NCBI RefSeq assembly: GCF_021278985.1
Contig: NZ_CP082833.1
Location: 1,302,001-1,366,000 of the forward strand
Direction: 5' to 3'
DNA from: Citrobacter rodentium NBRC 105723 = DSM 16636
Lineage (GTDB): Bacteria > Pseudomonadota > Gammaproteobacteria > Enterobacterales > Enterobacteriaceae
DNA length: 64,000 nt
Position 1 is the first letter of the stretch; each line of letters begins with the position of its first letter. Both the position numbers and the translations under genes were made by a program. The notes under the pieces were generated by a model. The model had not been told where the DNA came from, did not search any database, and saw nothing but the letters and a program-made list of their open reading frames with translations. Shown piece after piece: positions 35,342 to 43,961 of this stretch.

Positions 35342-36985
35342 ATGGATTCGCAACGCAATCTTCTTATCATCGCTTTGCTGTTCGTGTCTTTCATGATCTG
35401 GCAAGCCTGGGAGCAGGATAAAAATCCGCAACCTCAGACCCAACAGACCACGCAGACAACGACCACCGCAGCGGGTAGCGCCGCCGACCAGGGCGTACCG
35501 GCCAGTGGCCAGGGGAAACTGATTACGGTTAAGACCGACGTACTTGATCTGACCATTAACACCCGTGGCGGTGATGTGGAACAGGCCCTGCTGCCAGCTT
35601 ATCCGAAAGAACTCGGTTCCAGCGAACCGTTCCAGCTGCTGGAAACCACCCCGCAGTTTATCTATCAGGCACAGAGCGGCCTGACCGGTCGTGATGGCCC
35701 GGATAATCCGGCTAACGGCCCGCGTCCGCTGTACAACGTTGAAAAAGATACGTTTGTGCTGGCCGACGGTCAGAACGAGCTGCAGGTTCCGATGACGTAT
35801 ACCGACGCTGCGGGCAATACGTTTACTAAAACGTTTGTCCTCAAACGTGGCGATTATGCGGTTAACGTCAACTACAACGTGCTGAACGCCGGCGCGAAAC
35901 CGCTGGAAATCTCCACCTTTGGCCAGTTGAAGCAATCCATCAATCTGCCGTCTCATCGCGATACCGGAAGCAGCAACTTCGCGCTGCATACCTTCCGTGG
36001 CGCAGCGTACTCCACGCCGGATGAGAAGTATGAGAAATACAAATTCGACACCATCGCCGATAACGAAAACCTGAACGTCAACGCCAACGGCGGCTGGGTA
36101 GCGATGCTGCAACAGTATTTCGCCACCGCGTGGGTTCCGCGTAACGACGGCACCAACAACTTCTATACCGCGAATCTGGGTAACGGCGTGGCGGCTATCG
36201 GCTATAAATCTCAGCCGGTACTGGTACAACCTGGCCAGACTGGCGCGATGACCAGCACCCTGTGGGTCGGCCCGGAAATTCAGGATAAAATGGCGGCCGT
36301 TGCACCGCACCTGGATCTGACCGTGGATTACGGCTGGTTGTGGTTCATCTCTCAGCCGCTGTTTAAACTGCTGAAGTGGATCCATAGCTTCCTGGGTAAC
36401 TGGGGCTTCTCCATCATCGTTATCACCTTTATCGTTCGTGGCATCATGTACCCGCTGACCAAAGCGCAGTACACCTCCATGGCGAAGATGCGTATGCTGC
36501 AGCCGAAGATTCAGGCTATGCGTGAGCGTCTGGGCGATGACAAACAGCGTCAGAGCCAGGAGATGATGGCCCTGTACAAAGCTGAGAAGGTTAACCCGCT
36601 GGGCGGCTGCTTCCCGCTGATTATCCAGATGCCAATCTTCCTGGCGTTGTACTATATGCTGATGGGCTCCATTGAACTACGCCATGCGCCGTTCGCTCTG
36701 TGGATCCATGACCTGTCCGCACAGGACCCGTACTACATCCTGCCGATCCTGATGGGCGTGACGATGTTCTTCATCCAGAAGATGTCGCCGACCACCGTGA
36801 CCGACCCGATGCAGCAGAAGATCATGACCTTTATGCCGGTCATCTTCACCGTGTTCTTCCTGTGGTTCCCGTCAGGTCTGGTGCTGTACTATATCGTCAG
36901 CAACCTGGTGACCATCATCCAGCAGCAGCTGATTTATCGCGGGCTGGAAAAACGTGGTCTGCATAGCCGCGAGAAAAAGTCTTAA
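35342..36985 (+). CDS. yidC: Membrane protein insertase YidC
   Basis: This 547-residue insertase begins with an N-terminal membrane anchor, a large periplasmic domain (about 25-340), then five C-terminal helices. The conserved arginine of the hydrophilic groove is in FIVRGIMYPLTKAQY. It inserts small membrane proteins alone, including AtpE and AtpB encoded later in this window, and works with SecYEG. Length is within one residue of E. coli. A terminator follows. Confidence 0.98.
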   Translation: MDSQRNLLIIALLFVSFMIWQAWEQDKNPQPQTQQTTQTTTTAAGSAADQGVPASGQGKLITVKTDVLDLTINTRGGDVEQALLPAYPKELGSSEPFQLLETTPQFIYQAQSGLTGRDGPDNPANGPRPLYNVEKDTFVLADGQNELQVPMTYTDAAGNTFTKTFVLKRGDYAVNVNYNVLNAGAKPLEISTFGQLKQSINLPSHRDTGSSNFALHTFRGAAYSTPDEKYEKYKFDTIADNENLNVNANGGWVAMLQQYFATAWVPRNDGTNNFYTANLGNGVAAIGYKSQPVLVQPGQTGAMTSTLWVGPEIQDKMAAVAPHLDLTVDYGWLWFISQPLFKLLKWIHSFLGNWGFSIIVITFIVRGIMYPLTKAQYTSMAKMRMLQPKIQAMRERLGDDKQRQSQEMMALYKAEKVNPLGGCFPLIIQMPIFLALYYMLMGSIELRHAPFALWIHDLSAQDPYYILPILMGVTMFFIQKMSPTTVTDPMQQKIMTFMPVIFTVFFLWFPSGLVLYYIVSNLVTIIQQQLIYRGLEKRGLHSREKKS

Positions 36986-36988
36986 CCT

Positions 36989-37025
36989 GGCATCAGGCCG
37001 GGTAAGGCGAAGCCGCCATCCGGCA
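36989..37025. repeat. REP element after yidC
   Basis: A REP-type palindrome (CAGGCCGGGTAAGGCGAAG then CCGCCATCCGGC) lies right after the yidC stop and before its terminator. Confidence 0.75.
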
Positions 37026-37044
37026 CACGGAACATAACCTGAAG

Positions 37045-37068
37045 GGCGGTCTGATGACCGCCTTTTTT
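37045..37068 (+). terminator. Rho-independent terminator after yidC
   Basis: GGCGGTC-TGAT-GACCGCC forms a perfect 7-bp stem with a 4-base loop followed by six T, ending the rpmH-yidC transcript 23 bp before mnmE. Confidence 0.9.
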
Positions 37069-37091
37069 ATTGCGAAATAACGAGATTTATC

Positions 37092-38456
37092 ATGAGCCAT
37101 AACGACACTATCGTCGCCCAGGCAACCCCACCGGGACGCGGCGGCGTCGGCATTCTGCGTATATCCGGCCTTAAGGCGCGCGAGGTTGCCGAAGCCGTGC
37201 TGGGCAAACTGCCCAGGCCCCGCTACGCCGACTATCTGCCGTTTAAAGACGCCGATGGCGCCGCGCTGGATCAGGGGATTGCTCTGTGGTTCCCCGGCCC
37301 GAACTCGTTTACCGGCGAAGACGTGCTGGAGCTGCAAGGGCATGGCGGACCGGTCATTCTCGACCTGTTGTTAAAACGCATTCTGACGCTTCCTGGCGTG
37401 CGCATTGCCCGACCCGGCGAGTTTTCCGAGCGCGCGTTTCTCAACGATAAGCTCGATCTGGCGCAAGCGGAAGCGATAGCCGACCTGATCGACGCCAGTT
37501 CCGAACAGGCGGCGCGTTCGGCGCTGAACTCGCTTCAGGGGGCGTTCTCCGCACGCGTCAACCACCTTGTGGAAGCGCTCACTCACCTGCGCATCTATGT
37601 GGAGGCGGCGATTGACTTCCCGGATGAGGAAATCGACTTCCTCTCCGATGGCAAAATCGAAGCGCAGCTTAACGAGGTGATTGCCGATCTCGATGCGGTG
37701 CGCGCTGAAGCACGTCAGGGCAGCCTGCTGCGCGAAGGGATGAAGGTGGTCATTGCCGGACGCCCTAACGCCGGTAAATCGAGCCTTCTGAACGCGCTGG
37801 CGGGCCGTGAAGCGGCTATCGTGACGGATATTGCCGGCACTACCCGCGACGTGCTGCGCGAGCATATTCATATCGACGGTATGCCGCTGCACATCATCGA
37901 CACTGCCGGTCTGCGCGATGCCAGCGATGAAGTGGAGCGCATCGGCATTGAACGCGCATGGCAGGAGATCGAGCAGGCGGACCGCGTACTGTTTATGGTA
38001 GACGGCACCACCACGGACGCCGTTGACCCGGTTGAGATCTGGCCCGATTTTATCGCCCGGCTACCGGCGAAACTGCCGATTACCGTAGTGCGAAACAAAG
38101 CGGATATTACCGGCGAGGCGCTGGGCATCAGCGAAGTGAATGGTCACTCACTTGTTCGCCTCTCCGCGCGTACCGGCGAAGGCGTTGACGTGCTGCGTAA
38201 CCATCTTAAGCAGAGCATGGGCTTTGACACCAATATGGAAGGCGGCTTCCTGGCCCGTCGCCGTCATCTACAGGCGCTGGCCGAGGCCGCAGAGCATCTC
38301 CAGCAGGGCAAGGGTCAACTGCTGGGCGCCTGGGCGGGCGAACTGCTGGCGGAAGAACTGCGCCTGGCGCAGCAGGCATTGAGCGAAATTACCGGCGAAT
38401 TTACTTCAGACGATCTGCTGGGGCGGATTTTCTCCAGCTTTTGTATCGGTAAGTAA
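37092..38456 (+). CDS. mnmE: tRNA modification GTPase MnmE
   Basis: This 454-residue GTPase works with MnmG (also in this window) to install the 5-carboxymethylaminomethyl group on wobble uridines. An N-terminal tetrahydrofolate-binding domain (1-118) is followed by a helical domain split around the G domain, with GRPNAGKSSLLN (P loop), DIAGTTRD (G2) and DTAGL (G3). The catalytic C-terminal CIGK is present. In E. coli it is followed by tnaCAB; here it is followed by a short accessory patch. Confidence 0.98.
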   Translation: MSHNDTIVAQATPPGRGGVGILRISGLKAREVAEAVLGKLPRPRYADYLPFKDADGAALDQGIALWFPGPNSFTGEDVLELQGHGGPVILDLLLKRILTLPGVRIARPGEFSERAFLNDKLDLAQAEAIADLIDASSEQAARSALNSLQGAFSARVNHLVEALTHLRIYVEAAIDFPDEEIDFLSDGKIEAQLNEVIADLDAVRAEARQGSLLREGMKVVIAGRPNAGKSSLLNALAGREAAIVTDIAGTTRDVLREHIHIDGMPLHIIDTAGLRDASDEVERIGIERAWQEIEQADRVLFMVDGTTTDAVDPVEIWPDFIARLPAKLPITVVRNKADITGEALGISEVNGHSLVRLSARTGEGVDVLRNHLKQSMGFDTNMEGGFLARRRHLQALAEAAEHLQQGKGQLLGAWAGELLAEELRLAQQALSEITGEFTSDDLLGRIFSSFCIGK

Positions 38457-38480
38457 GTTTTACGTCCGTGAACGTTCACT

Positions 38481-38513
38481 AACCCGCAAAGACTTCCTGT
38501 TAATGCGGGTTTT
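38481..38513 (+). terminator. Likely terminator after mnmE
   Basis: AACCCGCA and TGCGGGTT form an 8-bp stem around a 15-base loop, followed by TT. It is 25 bp beyond the mnmE stop. The T-run is short. Confidence 0.65.
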
Positions 38514-38644
38514 ACTGTACGGGGTTGTGTGAGGACATCGGCGATGGTTGTGTCCATGTATATGCTCATCGCGCAGCCAAAATGCCGAAAAAGAAATAGC
38601 GGCTATATAATAAACTCCCTTTATTAGCTATCTTTAAAAATAAA

Positions 38645-39178
38645 TCAGCCAAATATATCCCATTCATATATCTTAGACATCAAATCACCAGAATAGACCA
38701 ACAGCTCTTTTGCGATATTCCCTTTCCCTGGCGGGACAATAACTTTCATTATCTTTGTCTGCGGGATGGATCCCTTAGCTAACTTATGCTCATCTATCTC
38801 ATCGGAAAGAATAATATCAGCAGAAATACCAAGCAGCACACTAAATGGCTCATGGCCATCTTTATGCGGCTCAAGCCTGAGTTTTGAATAATACACGGCT
38901 TCTTCATACCGGAACACGCTCATCAGCGAAACCCCTGTGTATACAGGCTGATCGTGAGATGCCAGACGCGTGTAGCCATCCTCTCCAGAGAGCGGCGTTA
39001 ATTTTATGGCATCCAGCATGGCACGAGACCACAATGCCTTTCCAACAGATAACCCGTGAAGCGCTTTGCTATTAGTTCCATGCACATATTCAATACCAAA
39101 CTCTCTCATCCGGTTAATTATTTTTTCCCTTTCATGCATGAACGACAGATCTAATGTTAAATTTAATGGCCTCGGCAT
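38645..39178 (-). CDS. Accessory protein of unknown function in the mnmE-yieE interval
   Basis: This 177-residue cytoplasmic protein has no signal or membrane segment. I do not recognise the family. The ATG has a strong AGGGAGGGG ribosome-binding site. The gene is AT-richer than its neighbours and stands alone on the minus strand in an interval whose content differs between enterics, which points to horizontal acquisition. Weak hints of a mono-ADP-ribosyltransferase-like fold are the strand YVHGTNS (H33-G-T), then VYTGVS (Y80) and a following hydrophobic strand SVLLGI, in the order seen in H-Y-E-type transferases. A partner catalytic glutamate cannot be assigned. No antitoxin-like gene is adjacent. 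Function remains open. Confidence 0.75.
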   Translation of the reverse strand: MPRPLNLTLDLSFMHEREKIINRMREFGIEYVHGTNSKALHGLSVGKALWSRAMLDAIKLTPLSGEDGYTRLASHDQPVYTGVSLMSVFRYEEAVYYSKLRLEPHKDGHEPFSVLLGISADIILSDEIDEHKLAKGSIPQTKIMKVIVPPGKGNIAKELLVYSGDLMSKIYEWDIFG

Positions 39179-39410
39179 ATTACCCCTCCCTGTTAAGAGA
39201 AAAATTAAATAGCAAAAAAATTACCGAAACCATGTGATGAATATCAATTTATCGCTGTCCGTACTTTTTAATGAGATTTGTGCCCGAACCAGGCTTTTAC
39301 ACGTAAAAATGGCAGAGAAGAATCAATCCTGAAACAGGCAATATGCCACGACCAGATAGCGGCTAACGCCTTATGCGGCCTGTCGACAAACCGCCGTTCC
39401 CCTGAAATGT

Positions 39411-39448
39411 AAATCCGCGTAAGCAAGGCTGCTTACAGCGGATTTTTT
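39411..39448 (+). terminator. Strong isolated terminator-like hairpin upstream of yieE
   Basis: AAATCCGC-g-TAAGCA, loop AGGC, TGCTTA-ca-GCGGATTT then more T: a 14-bp stem with one small bulge and a T-run on the plus strand. No plus-strand protein gene lies between the mnmE terminator and this hairpin, so it may end a small RNA transcribed from about 39.2 kb, or be a relic of a lost gene. The gap 39179-39524 otherwise shows no coding frame. Confidence 0.7.
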
Positions 39449-39524
39449 GGCGATTATCCCTGTCTATAACAGCTGTCAATGTTACTCTCGTTATCATCAC
39501 AGACCATTAATCATGGAGCGAAAA

Positions 39525-40274
39525 ATGGGGATACATTTTGCCAGAGGGGTCCTTACGGAAGGCCGATTGTTTTCAGAACGTCTCCCGTCATTATGCCATC
39601 TCGAAGCGCGCAACCTTCCGGCGCATCGCCAGACCCGCTTCCTGGCGTCGAGAGGACTACTCGCAGAACTTATGTTCATGCTGTATGGCACCATCGAGTT
39701 ACCTGAAATCGTACTTCAGGCTAAAGGCAAACCGGTATTTCGCGACAAAAATCTGCCAGCTTTCTCCTTCGCCTGCGCCGGGAATATGGTGGGCGTGGCG
39801 CTGGCAACCGAAGGTGTTTGTGGGCTGGATATGGAACTCCAGCGCGCTAATCGGGGTTTTATGAGTCCACATAAGGTACGCTCCCCAACCTTTTCCAGTA
39901 ATGAAAGCCTGTGGATCAGCAAGCAGAACGATCCAGATGAAGCGCGCGCGCAGCTGATCACCCTACGTCAGAGCATCCTGAAACTCACCGGCGATGTCTG
40001 TAATGACGATCCTCGCGAACTCCAGCTTCTGCCCGGCGCAGGCCGCCTGAAGTGCGCGCATGCCGCGCAGATTGAAGCCATCTGCGATGCGGAAGATCTG
40101 TTGGTGTGGTCAGTTGCGGTTACACCAGCCATTGATAAACTTCAAATCTGGGAATTTGATGGGAAGCAGGGCTGGAAAAGCCTGCCCGACATCCAGAGCC
40201 GCGCAAATGCGGAAACGGGTCGTCTGATTCGATTCGCGCATTTATCCGCAGCGAAAACTTATACGCATAACTGA
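39525..40274 (+). CDS. yieE: 4'-phosphopantetheinyl transferase superfamily protein YieE
   Basis: This 249-residue protein resembles YieE/Sfp-type phosphopantetheinyl transferases, which attach the CoA-derived arm to carrier proteins. The Mg-binding motif is VCGLDMEL. The usual W..KE...K motif is weak (ESLWISK, then LRQSILKLTGD), so activity is uncertain. I place the start at ATG 39525 (MGIHFARGVLTEGRL), which has GGAG seven bases upstream and gives the E. coli length; the frame is open from 39447. It is followed by yieF after 10 bp. Confidence 0.87.
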   Translation: MGIHFARGVLTEGRLFSERLPSLCHLEARNLPAHRQTRFLASRGLLAELMFMLYGTIELPEIVLQAKGKPVFRDKNLPAFSFACAGNMVGVALATEGVCGLDMELQRANRGFMSPHKVRSPTFSSNESLWISKQNDPDEARAQLITLRQSILKLTGDVCNDDPRELQLLPGAGRLKCAHAAQIEAICDAEDLLVWSVAVTPAIDKLQIWEFDGKQGWKSLPDIQSRANAETGRLIRFAHLSAAKTYTHN

Positions 40275-40284
40275 TGGAGTCACC

Positions 40285-40851
40285 ATGTCTGAGACATTGA
40301 AAGTTGTAACGTTACTGGGAAGCCTGCGCAAAGGCTCGTTTAACGCAATGGTTGCCCGTACGCTGCCCAAAATCGCCCCGGCAGGAATGGAAGTGAATGC
40401 GCTGCCGTCTATTGGCGATATTCCGCTCTATGATGCTGACGTGCAGCAGGAAGAAGGCTTCCCGGCGAGCGTGGAAGCGCTGGCGGAACAGATCCGCAAG
40501 GCCGATGGAGTGGTCATCGTAACGCCGGAATACAACTACTCTGTGCCAGGCGGCCTGAAGAATGCCATCGACTGGCTGTCCCGTCTGCCCGAGCAGCCGC
40601 TGGCTGGCAAGCCGGTGCTGATTCAGACCAGCTCGATGGGCGCAATCGGCGGCGCTCGCTGCCAGTATCATCTGCGCCAGATCCTGGTTTTCCTGGATGC
40701 CATGGTGATGAACAAACCGGAATTTATGGGCGGGGTGATTCAGAACAAGGTGGATCCGCAGAGCGGCGAAGTGATTGATCAGAGCACGCTGGATCATCTG
40801 ACTGGCCAGCTGACCGCGTTTGCCGATTATATCCAGCGGGTGAAAGCGTAA
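40285..40851 (+). CDS. chrR: NADPH-dependent FMN reductase / quinone reductase YieF (ChrR)
   Basis: This 188-residue flavodoxin-like reductase of the FMN_red family has the FMN phosphate loop LLGSLRKGSFNAMVA at residues 10-24 and TPEYNYSVPGGLKNAIDW near 80. The E. coli enzyme reduces quinones, chromate and other electrophiles by obligate two-electron transfer, limiting redox stress. It lies 10 bp after yieE, so the two are probably cotranscribed. Confidence 0.93.
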   Translation: MSETLKVVTLLGSLRKGSFNAMVARTLPKIAPAGMEVNALPSIGDIPLYDADVQQEEGFPASVEALAEQIRKADGVVIVTPEYNYSVPGGLKNAIDWLSRLPEQPLAGKPVLIQTSSMGAIGGARCQYHLRQILVFLDAMVMNKPEFMGGVIQNKVDPQSGEVIDQSTLDHLTGQLTAFADYIQRVKA

Positions 40852-40852
40852 T

Positions 40853-40919
40853 GCCTGATGGCGCTGTGCTTACCGGCCTACGCAATTTGTAGGCCGGATA
40901 AGCGTTAGCGCCATCCGAC
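40853..40919. repeat. Paired REP (BIME) between yieF and adeP
   Basis: Two opposed REP sequences (TGCCTGATGGCGCTGTGCTT... and GGCCGGATAAGCGTTAGCGC...) separate the convergent genes yieF and adeP. Confidence 0.85.
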
Positions 40920-40930
40920 AACGACCAGAT

Positions 40931-42268
40931 TTAGTGCGCGTCGATAAAGACAATCTTCAGCACGAACAGCAGCGCCACCACCACCACACACGGACTGAGG
41001 TCGCGCAGGCGTCCGGTGCCGATTTTCATCACGCAGTAAGAGATAAAGCCCAGCGCAATCCCTTCGGTAATTGAAAAGCTGAACGGCATCATCACCGCGG
41101 TGATAAAGGCCGGAACGGACTCGGTCAGATCTTCCCACTTCACGCGGGCAAGGCTCGACGTCATCAGCACGCCAACGTAGATCAACGCCCCGGCTGCCGC
41201 GTAGCCCGGCACCATTCCCGCCAGCGGCGACAGGAAGATAACCAGCAGGAACAGCAGACCCACCACCACGGCGGTCAGGCCCGTACGTCCACCTACGGAA
41301 ACGCCGGAAGAAGACTCAATATAGGCGGTAACGGAAGAGGTGCCGATAAACGCCCCGCTGACGGAAGAGACGCTATCGACAAACAGCGCCTGCTTCATGC
41401 GCGGGAATTTTCCTTTCTCATCCGCCAGACCCGCTTTGTCGGTTACGCCGATCAGCGTGCCGGAGGAGTCAAACAGGTTCACCAGCATAAAGGAGAAAAT
41501 AACGCCTGCCAGCCCGAGGTTAAAGGAACCCGCCAGATCGACATGGCCAATTACCGAAGAAACGCTCGGCGGCGTGGAGACGATACCGTTGTAGTGCACA
41601 TCGCCCAGCATCCAGCCCAGCAGCGTGGTGACGATGATCGACACCAGCACCGCCGCGTGAATATTACGCGACGCCAGAATAGCGATAATAAAGAAGCCGA
41701 GCACGCCCAGCAGCACGCTGTGGGAGGTCAGGTTGCCAATGCTGACCAGCGTTTCCGGGTTGGCGACGATAACTCCCGCGTTTTTCAGCCCCATCATACC
41801 GATAAACAGACCGATACCGCTGGTAATACCCACGCGCAGGCTGACGGGGATATTGGCAATCATCCAGTAACGCACGCGGAAAATAGTCAGTAACAGCAGA
41901 CCGACCGCGCCCCAGAAAATTGCGCCCATGCCCACCTGCCACGGCAGGCCCATCGCGCCAACCACCACGAAAGCAAAGAAGGCGTTCAGCCCCATCGCTG
42001 GCGCCAGCGCCACCGGCAGGTTGGCGAACAGTCCCATCAGAATGCTGCCAAATGCGGCGATCAGGCAGGTGGTGACAAAGACGGCGCTGGTGTCCATGCC
42101 AGCAACGCCGAGAATCTGCGGGTTAACAAAAACGATATAAACCATCGTCAGGAAGGTGGTGAAACCGGCGATCACTTCGGTGCGTGCCGTCGTGCCATGT
42201 TCGCGCAGTTTAAACACGCGTTCCAGCATCCCCTGACCAGAAGTCTGGGTGGTGTGTTGTTGACTCAT
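40931..42268 (-). CDS. adeP: Adenine permease AdeP (YieG)
   Basis: This 445-residue inner-membrane protein of the AzgA-like branch of the nucleobase-cation symporter 2 superfamily imports adenine with protons. Signature regions NAFFAFVVVGAMGLPW and NLFDSSGTLIGVTDKAGL are present. The start MSQQHTTQTSGQGMLERV matches E. coli. It is monocistronic, convergent with yieF and divergent from yieH. Confidence 0.95.
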   Translation of the reverse strand: MSQQHTTQTSGQGMLERVFKLREHGTTARTEVIAGFTTFLTMVYIVFVNPQILGVAGMDTSAVFVTTCLIAAFGSILMGLFANLPVALAPAMGLNAFFAFVVVGAMGLPWQVGMGAIFWGAVGLLLLTIFRVRYWMIANIPVSLRVGITSGIGLFIGMMGLKNAGVIVANPETLVSIGNLTSHSVLLGVLGFFIIAILASRNIHAAVLVSIIVTTLLGWMLGDVHYNGIVSTPPSVSSVIGHVDLAGSFNLGLAGVIFSFMLVNLFDSSGTLIGVTDKAGLADEKGKFPRMKQALFVDSVSSVSGAFIGTSSVTAYIESSSGVSVGGRTGLTAVVVGLLFLLVIFLSPLAGMVPGYAAAGALIYVGVLMTSSLARVKWEDLTESVPAFITAVMMPFSFSITEGIALGFISYCVMKIGTGRLRDLSPCVVVVALLFVLKIVFIDAH

Positions 42269-42434
42269 TATCAATTTCCGAACAAGGAGGGAAAATTCGT
42301 CGCTATCCTATACCAAAATGCGACAATAGGGGGTGATTGTGAGAGGTTTTTTTCATTGATTTTGCTTATACGGCAACGATTGCGTCTCACGATCGCGTCG
42401 TACGTAAACGTTAAACTGGTAAAAAGGGAAAGGC

Positions 42435-43100
42435 ATGTCCGGAATTGAAGCGGTATTTTTCGACTGTGACGGTACGCTGGTTGACAGTGAGGTTATCTGT
42501 TCCCGTGCGTATGTCACCATGTTCCAGGAATTTGGTATCACGCTCGATCTCGAAGAGGTTTTCAAACGCTTTAAGGGCGTAAAACTCTATGAAATCATTG
42601 ATATCATTAATGAGGAGCAGGGGGTTTCGTTGGCCAAGGCCGACTTAGAACCCGTTTACCGCGCCGAGGTCGCACGCCTTTTCGACTCAGAACTGGACGT
42701 TATCGCCGGCGCCAACGCGCTGCTCGACAGCATGACCGTGCCGATGTGCGTCGTGTCTAACGGTCCGGTGAGTAAAATGCAGCACTCGCTGGGCAAACTC
42801 GGCATGTTGCATCATTTCCCGGAAAAACTGTTCAGCGGCTACGACATCCAGCGCTGGAAGCCCGATCCGGCGTTGATGTTTCATGCCGCCAAAGCGATGA
42901 ACGTTAACGTGGAGAACTGCATTCTGGTGGACGATTCGTCCGCGGGCGCGCAGGCGGGAATTGATGCGGGAATGGAAGTGTTCTACTTCTGCGCCGATCC
43001 GCATAACAAACCGATCGAACATCCTAAAGTGACCACCTTTACCGATCTGGCGCAGTTGCCGGAACTGTGGAAAGCGCGCGGGTGGGATATTACACGGTAA
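42435..43100 (+). CDS. yieH: 6-phosphogluconate phosphatase YieH (HAD family)
   Basis: This 221-residue HAD phosphatase of the beta-phosphoglucomutase-like subgroup has motif I FFDCDGTLVDSE (nucleophile D10), motif II VVSNG, motif III RWKPDP and motif IV VDDSSAGAQAG. The E. coli enzyme acts on 6-phosphogluconate and related phosphates and on purine metabolites. A palindrome ACGGTAATATTACCGT crosses its stop codon, then a REP pair. Confidence 0.93.
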   Translation: MSGIEAVFFDCDGTLVDSEVICSRAYVTMFQEFGITLDLEEVFKRFKGVKLYEIIDIINEEQGVSLAKADLEPVYRAEVARLFDSELDVIAGANALLDSMTVPMCVVSNGPVSKMQHSLGKLGMLHHFPEKLFSGYDIQRWKPDPALMFHAAKAMNVNVENCILVDDSSAGAQAGIDAGMEVFYFCADPHNKPIEHPKVTTFTDLAQLPELWKARGWDITR

Positions 43101-43116
43101 TATTACCGTACCCTGT

Positions 43117-43187
43117 GCCGGATAGCGCTAACGCTTATCCGGCCTGGAAGACAGGTAGGGCGGGTAAGCGTTAGCGCCACCCGCCAC
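43117..43187. repeat. Paired REP (BIME) between yieH and phoU
   Basis: Two opposed REP palindromes (GCCGGATAGCGCTAACGCTT... and GGGCGGGTAAGCGTTAGCGC...) fill the gap between convergent yieH and phoU. Confidence 0.85.
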
Positions 43188-43192
43188 AAACA

Positions 43193-43918
43193 TCACTCTT
43201 TCGGGTCTTTTCCCGCCAGCAGCTTGTCCAGCTCGTCGCCACCAACGTGACGGAAATCCTGCCCCTTCACGAAATAGAAGATGTATTCGCAGATATTCTG
43301 GCAGCGGTCGCCGATACGCTCGATGGAACGGGCGCAGAACAGCGCGGTCAGCACGCTCGGAATGGTACGGGAATCTTCCATCATATAGGTCATCAGTTGA
43401 CGGACGATGCCTTCGTACTCCTGGTCCACTTTTTTGTCTTCACGATAGATTCGCACCGCTTCATCGAGGTCCATGCGCGCGAAGGCGTCCAGCACGTCAT
43501 GCAGCATCTGCACGGTATGACGCCCCAGCGACTCCAGGCTCACCAGCAGCGGCTGATGCTGCTGCGAAAACTTCTCCAGCGCGGTACGGCAGATTTTATC
43601 CGCCACGTCGCCGATACGCTCCAGCTCAGCGATGGTTTTAATAATCGCCATCACCAGACGCAGGTCGCTCGCCGTCGGCTGGCGCTTGGCGATGATGCGC
43701 ACGCAGGCCTCGTCGATCGCCACTTCCATCATATTGACGTGCTTATCGCCATCAATAACGCGCTTCGCCAGCTCGCTGTCCTGGTTGTGCATCGCGGTGA
43801 TCGCATCCGAAAGCTGCTGCTCCACCATGCCGCCCATGGTCATCACCTGCGTGCGGATGCTCTCCAGTTCAGCGTTGAACTGGCCGGAAATATGTTTATT
43901 GAGATTTAAATTGTCCAT
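43193..43918 (-). CDS. phoU: Phosphate signalling protein PhoU
   Basis: This 241-residue, all-helical protein contains two PhoU repeats, each with the metal-binding E(R)xxD pattern (AELERIGDVADKI and RSIERIGDRCQNI). It links the Pst transporter to the PhoR sensor kinase and dampens the Pho response when phosphate is plentiful. The start MDNLNLNKHISGQF is the E. coli start; the frame runs on upstream into the pstB end. Last gene of pstSCAB-phoU. Confidence 0.97.
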   Translation of the reverse strand: MDNLNLNKHISGQFNAELESIRTQVMTMGGMVEQQLSDAITAMHNQDSELAKRVIDGDKHVNMMEVAIDEACVRIIAKRQPTASDLRLVMAIIKTIAELERIGDVADKICRTALEKFSQQHQPLLVSLESLGRHTVQMLHDVLDAFARMDLDEAVRIYREDKKVDQEYEGIVRQLMTYMMEDSRTIPSVLTALFCARSIERIGDRCQNICEYIFYFVKGQDFRHVGGDELDKLLAGKDPKE

Positions 43919-43961
43919 CATTTCTCCAGATGCAGATGCCCAAAAGATTTCTGAGGGCATA

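Noticed and set aside
35336..36385. 349-residue open frame antisense to yidC
   Set aside because: Composition is that of a reversed coding strand and yidC is conserved over its whole length.
39179..39524. Possible retron (msr-msd) remnant in the mnmE-yieE gap
   Set aside because: No reverse transcriptase gene and no paired inverted repeats with a branching-G context could be identified.
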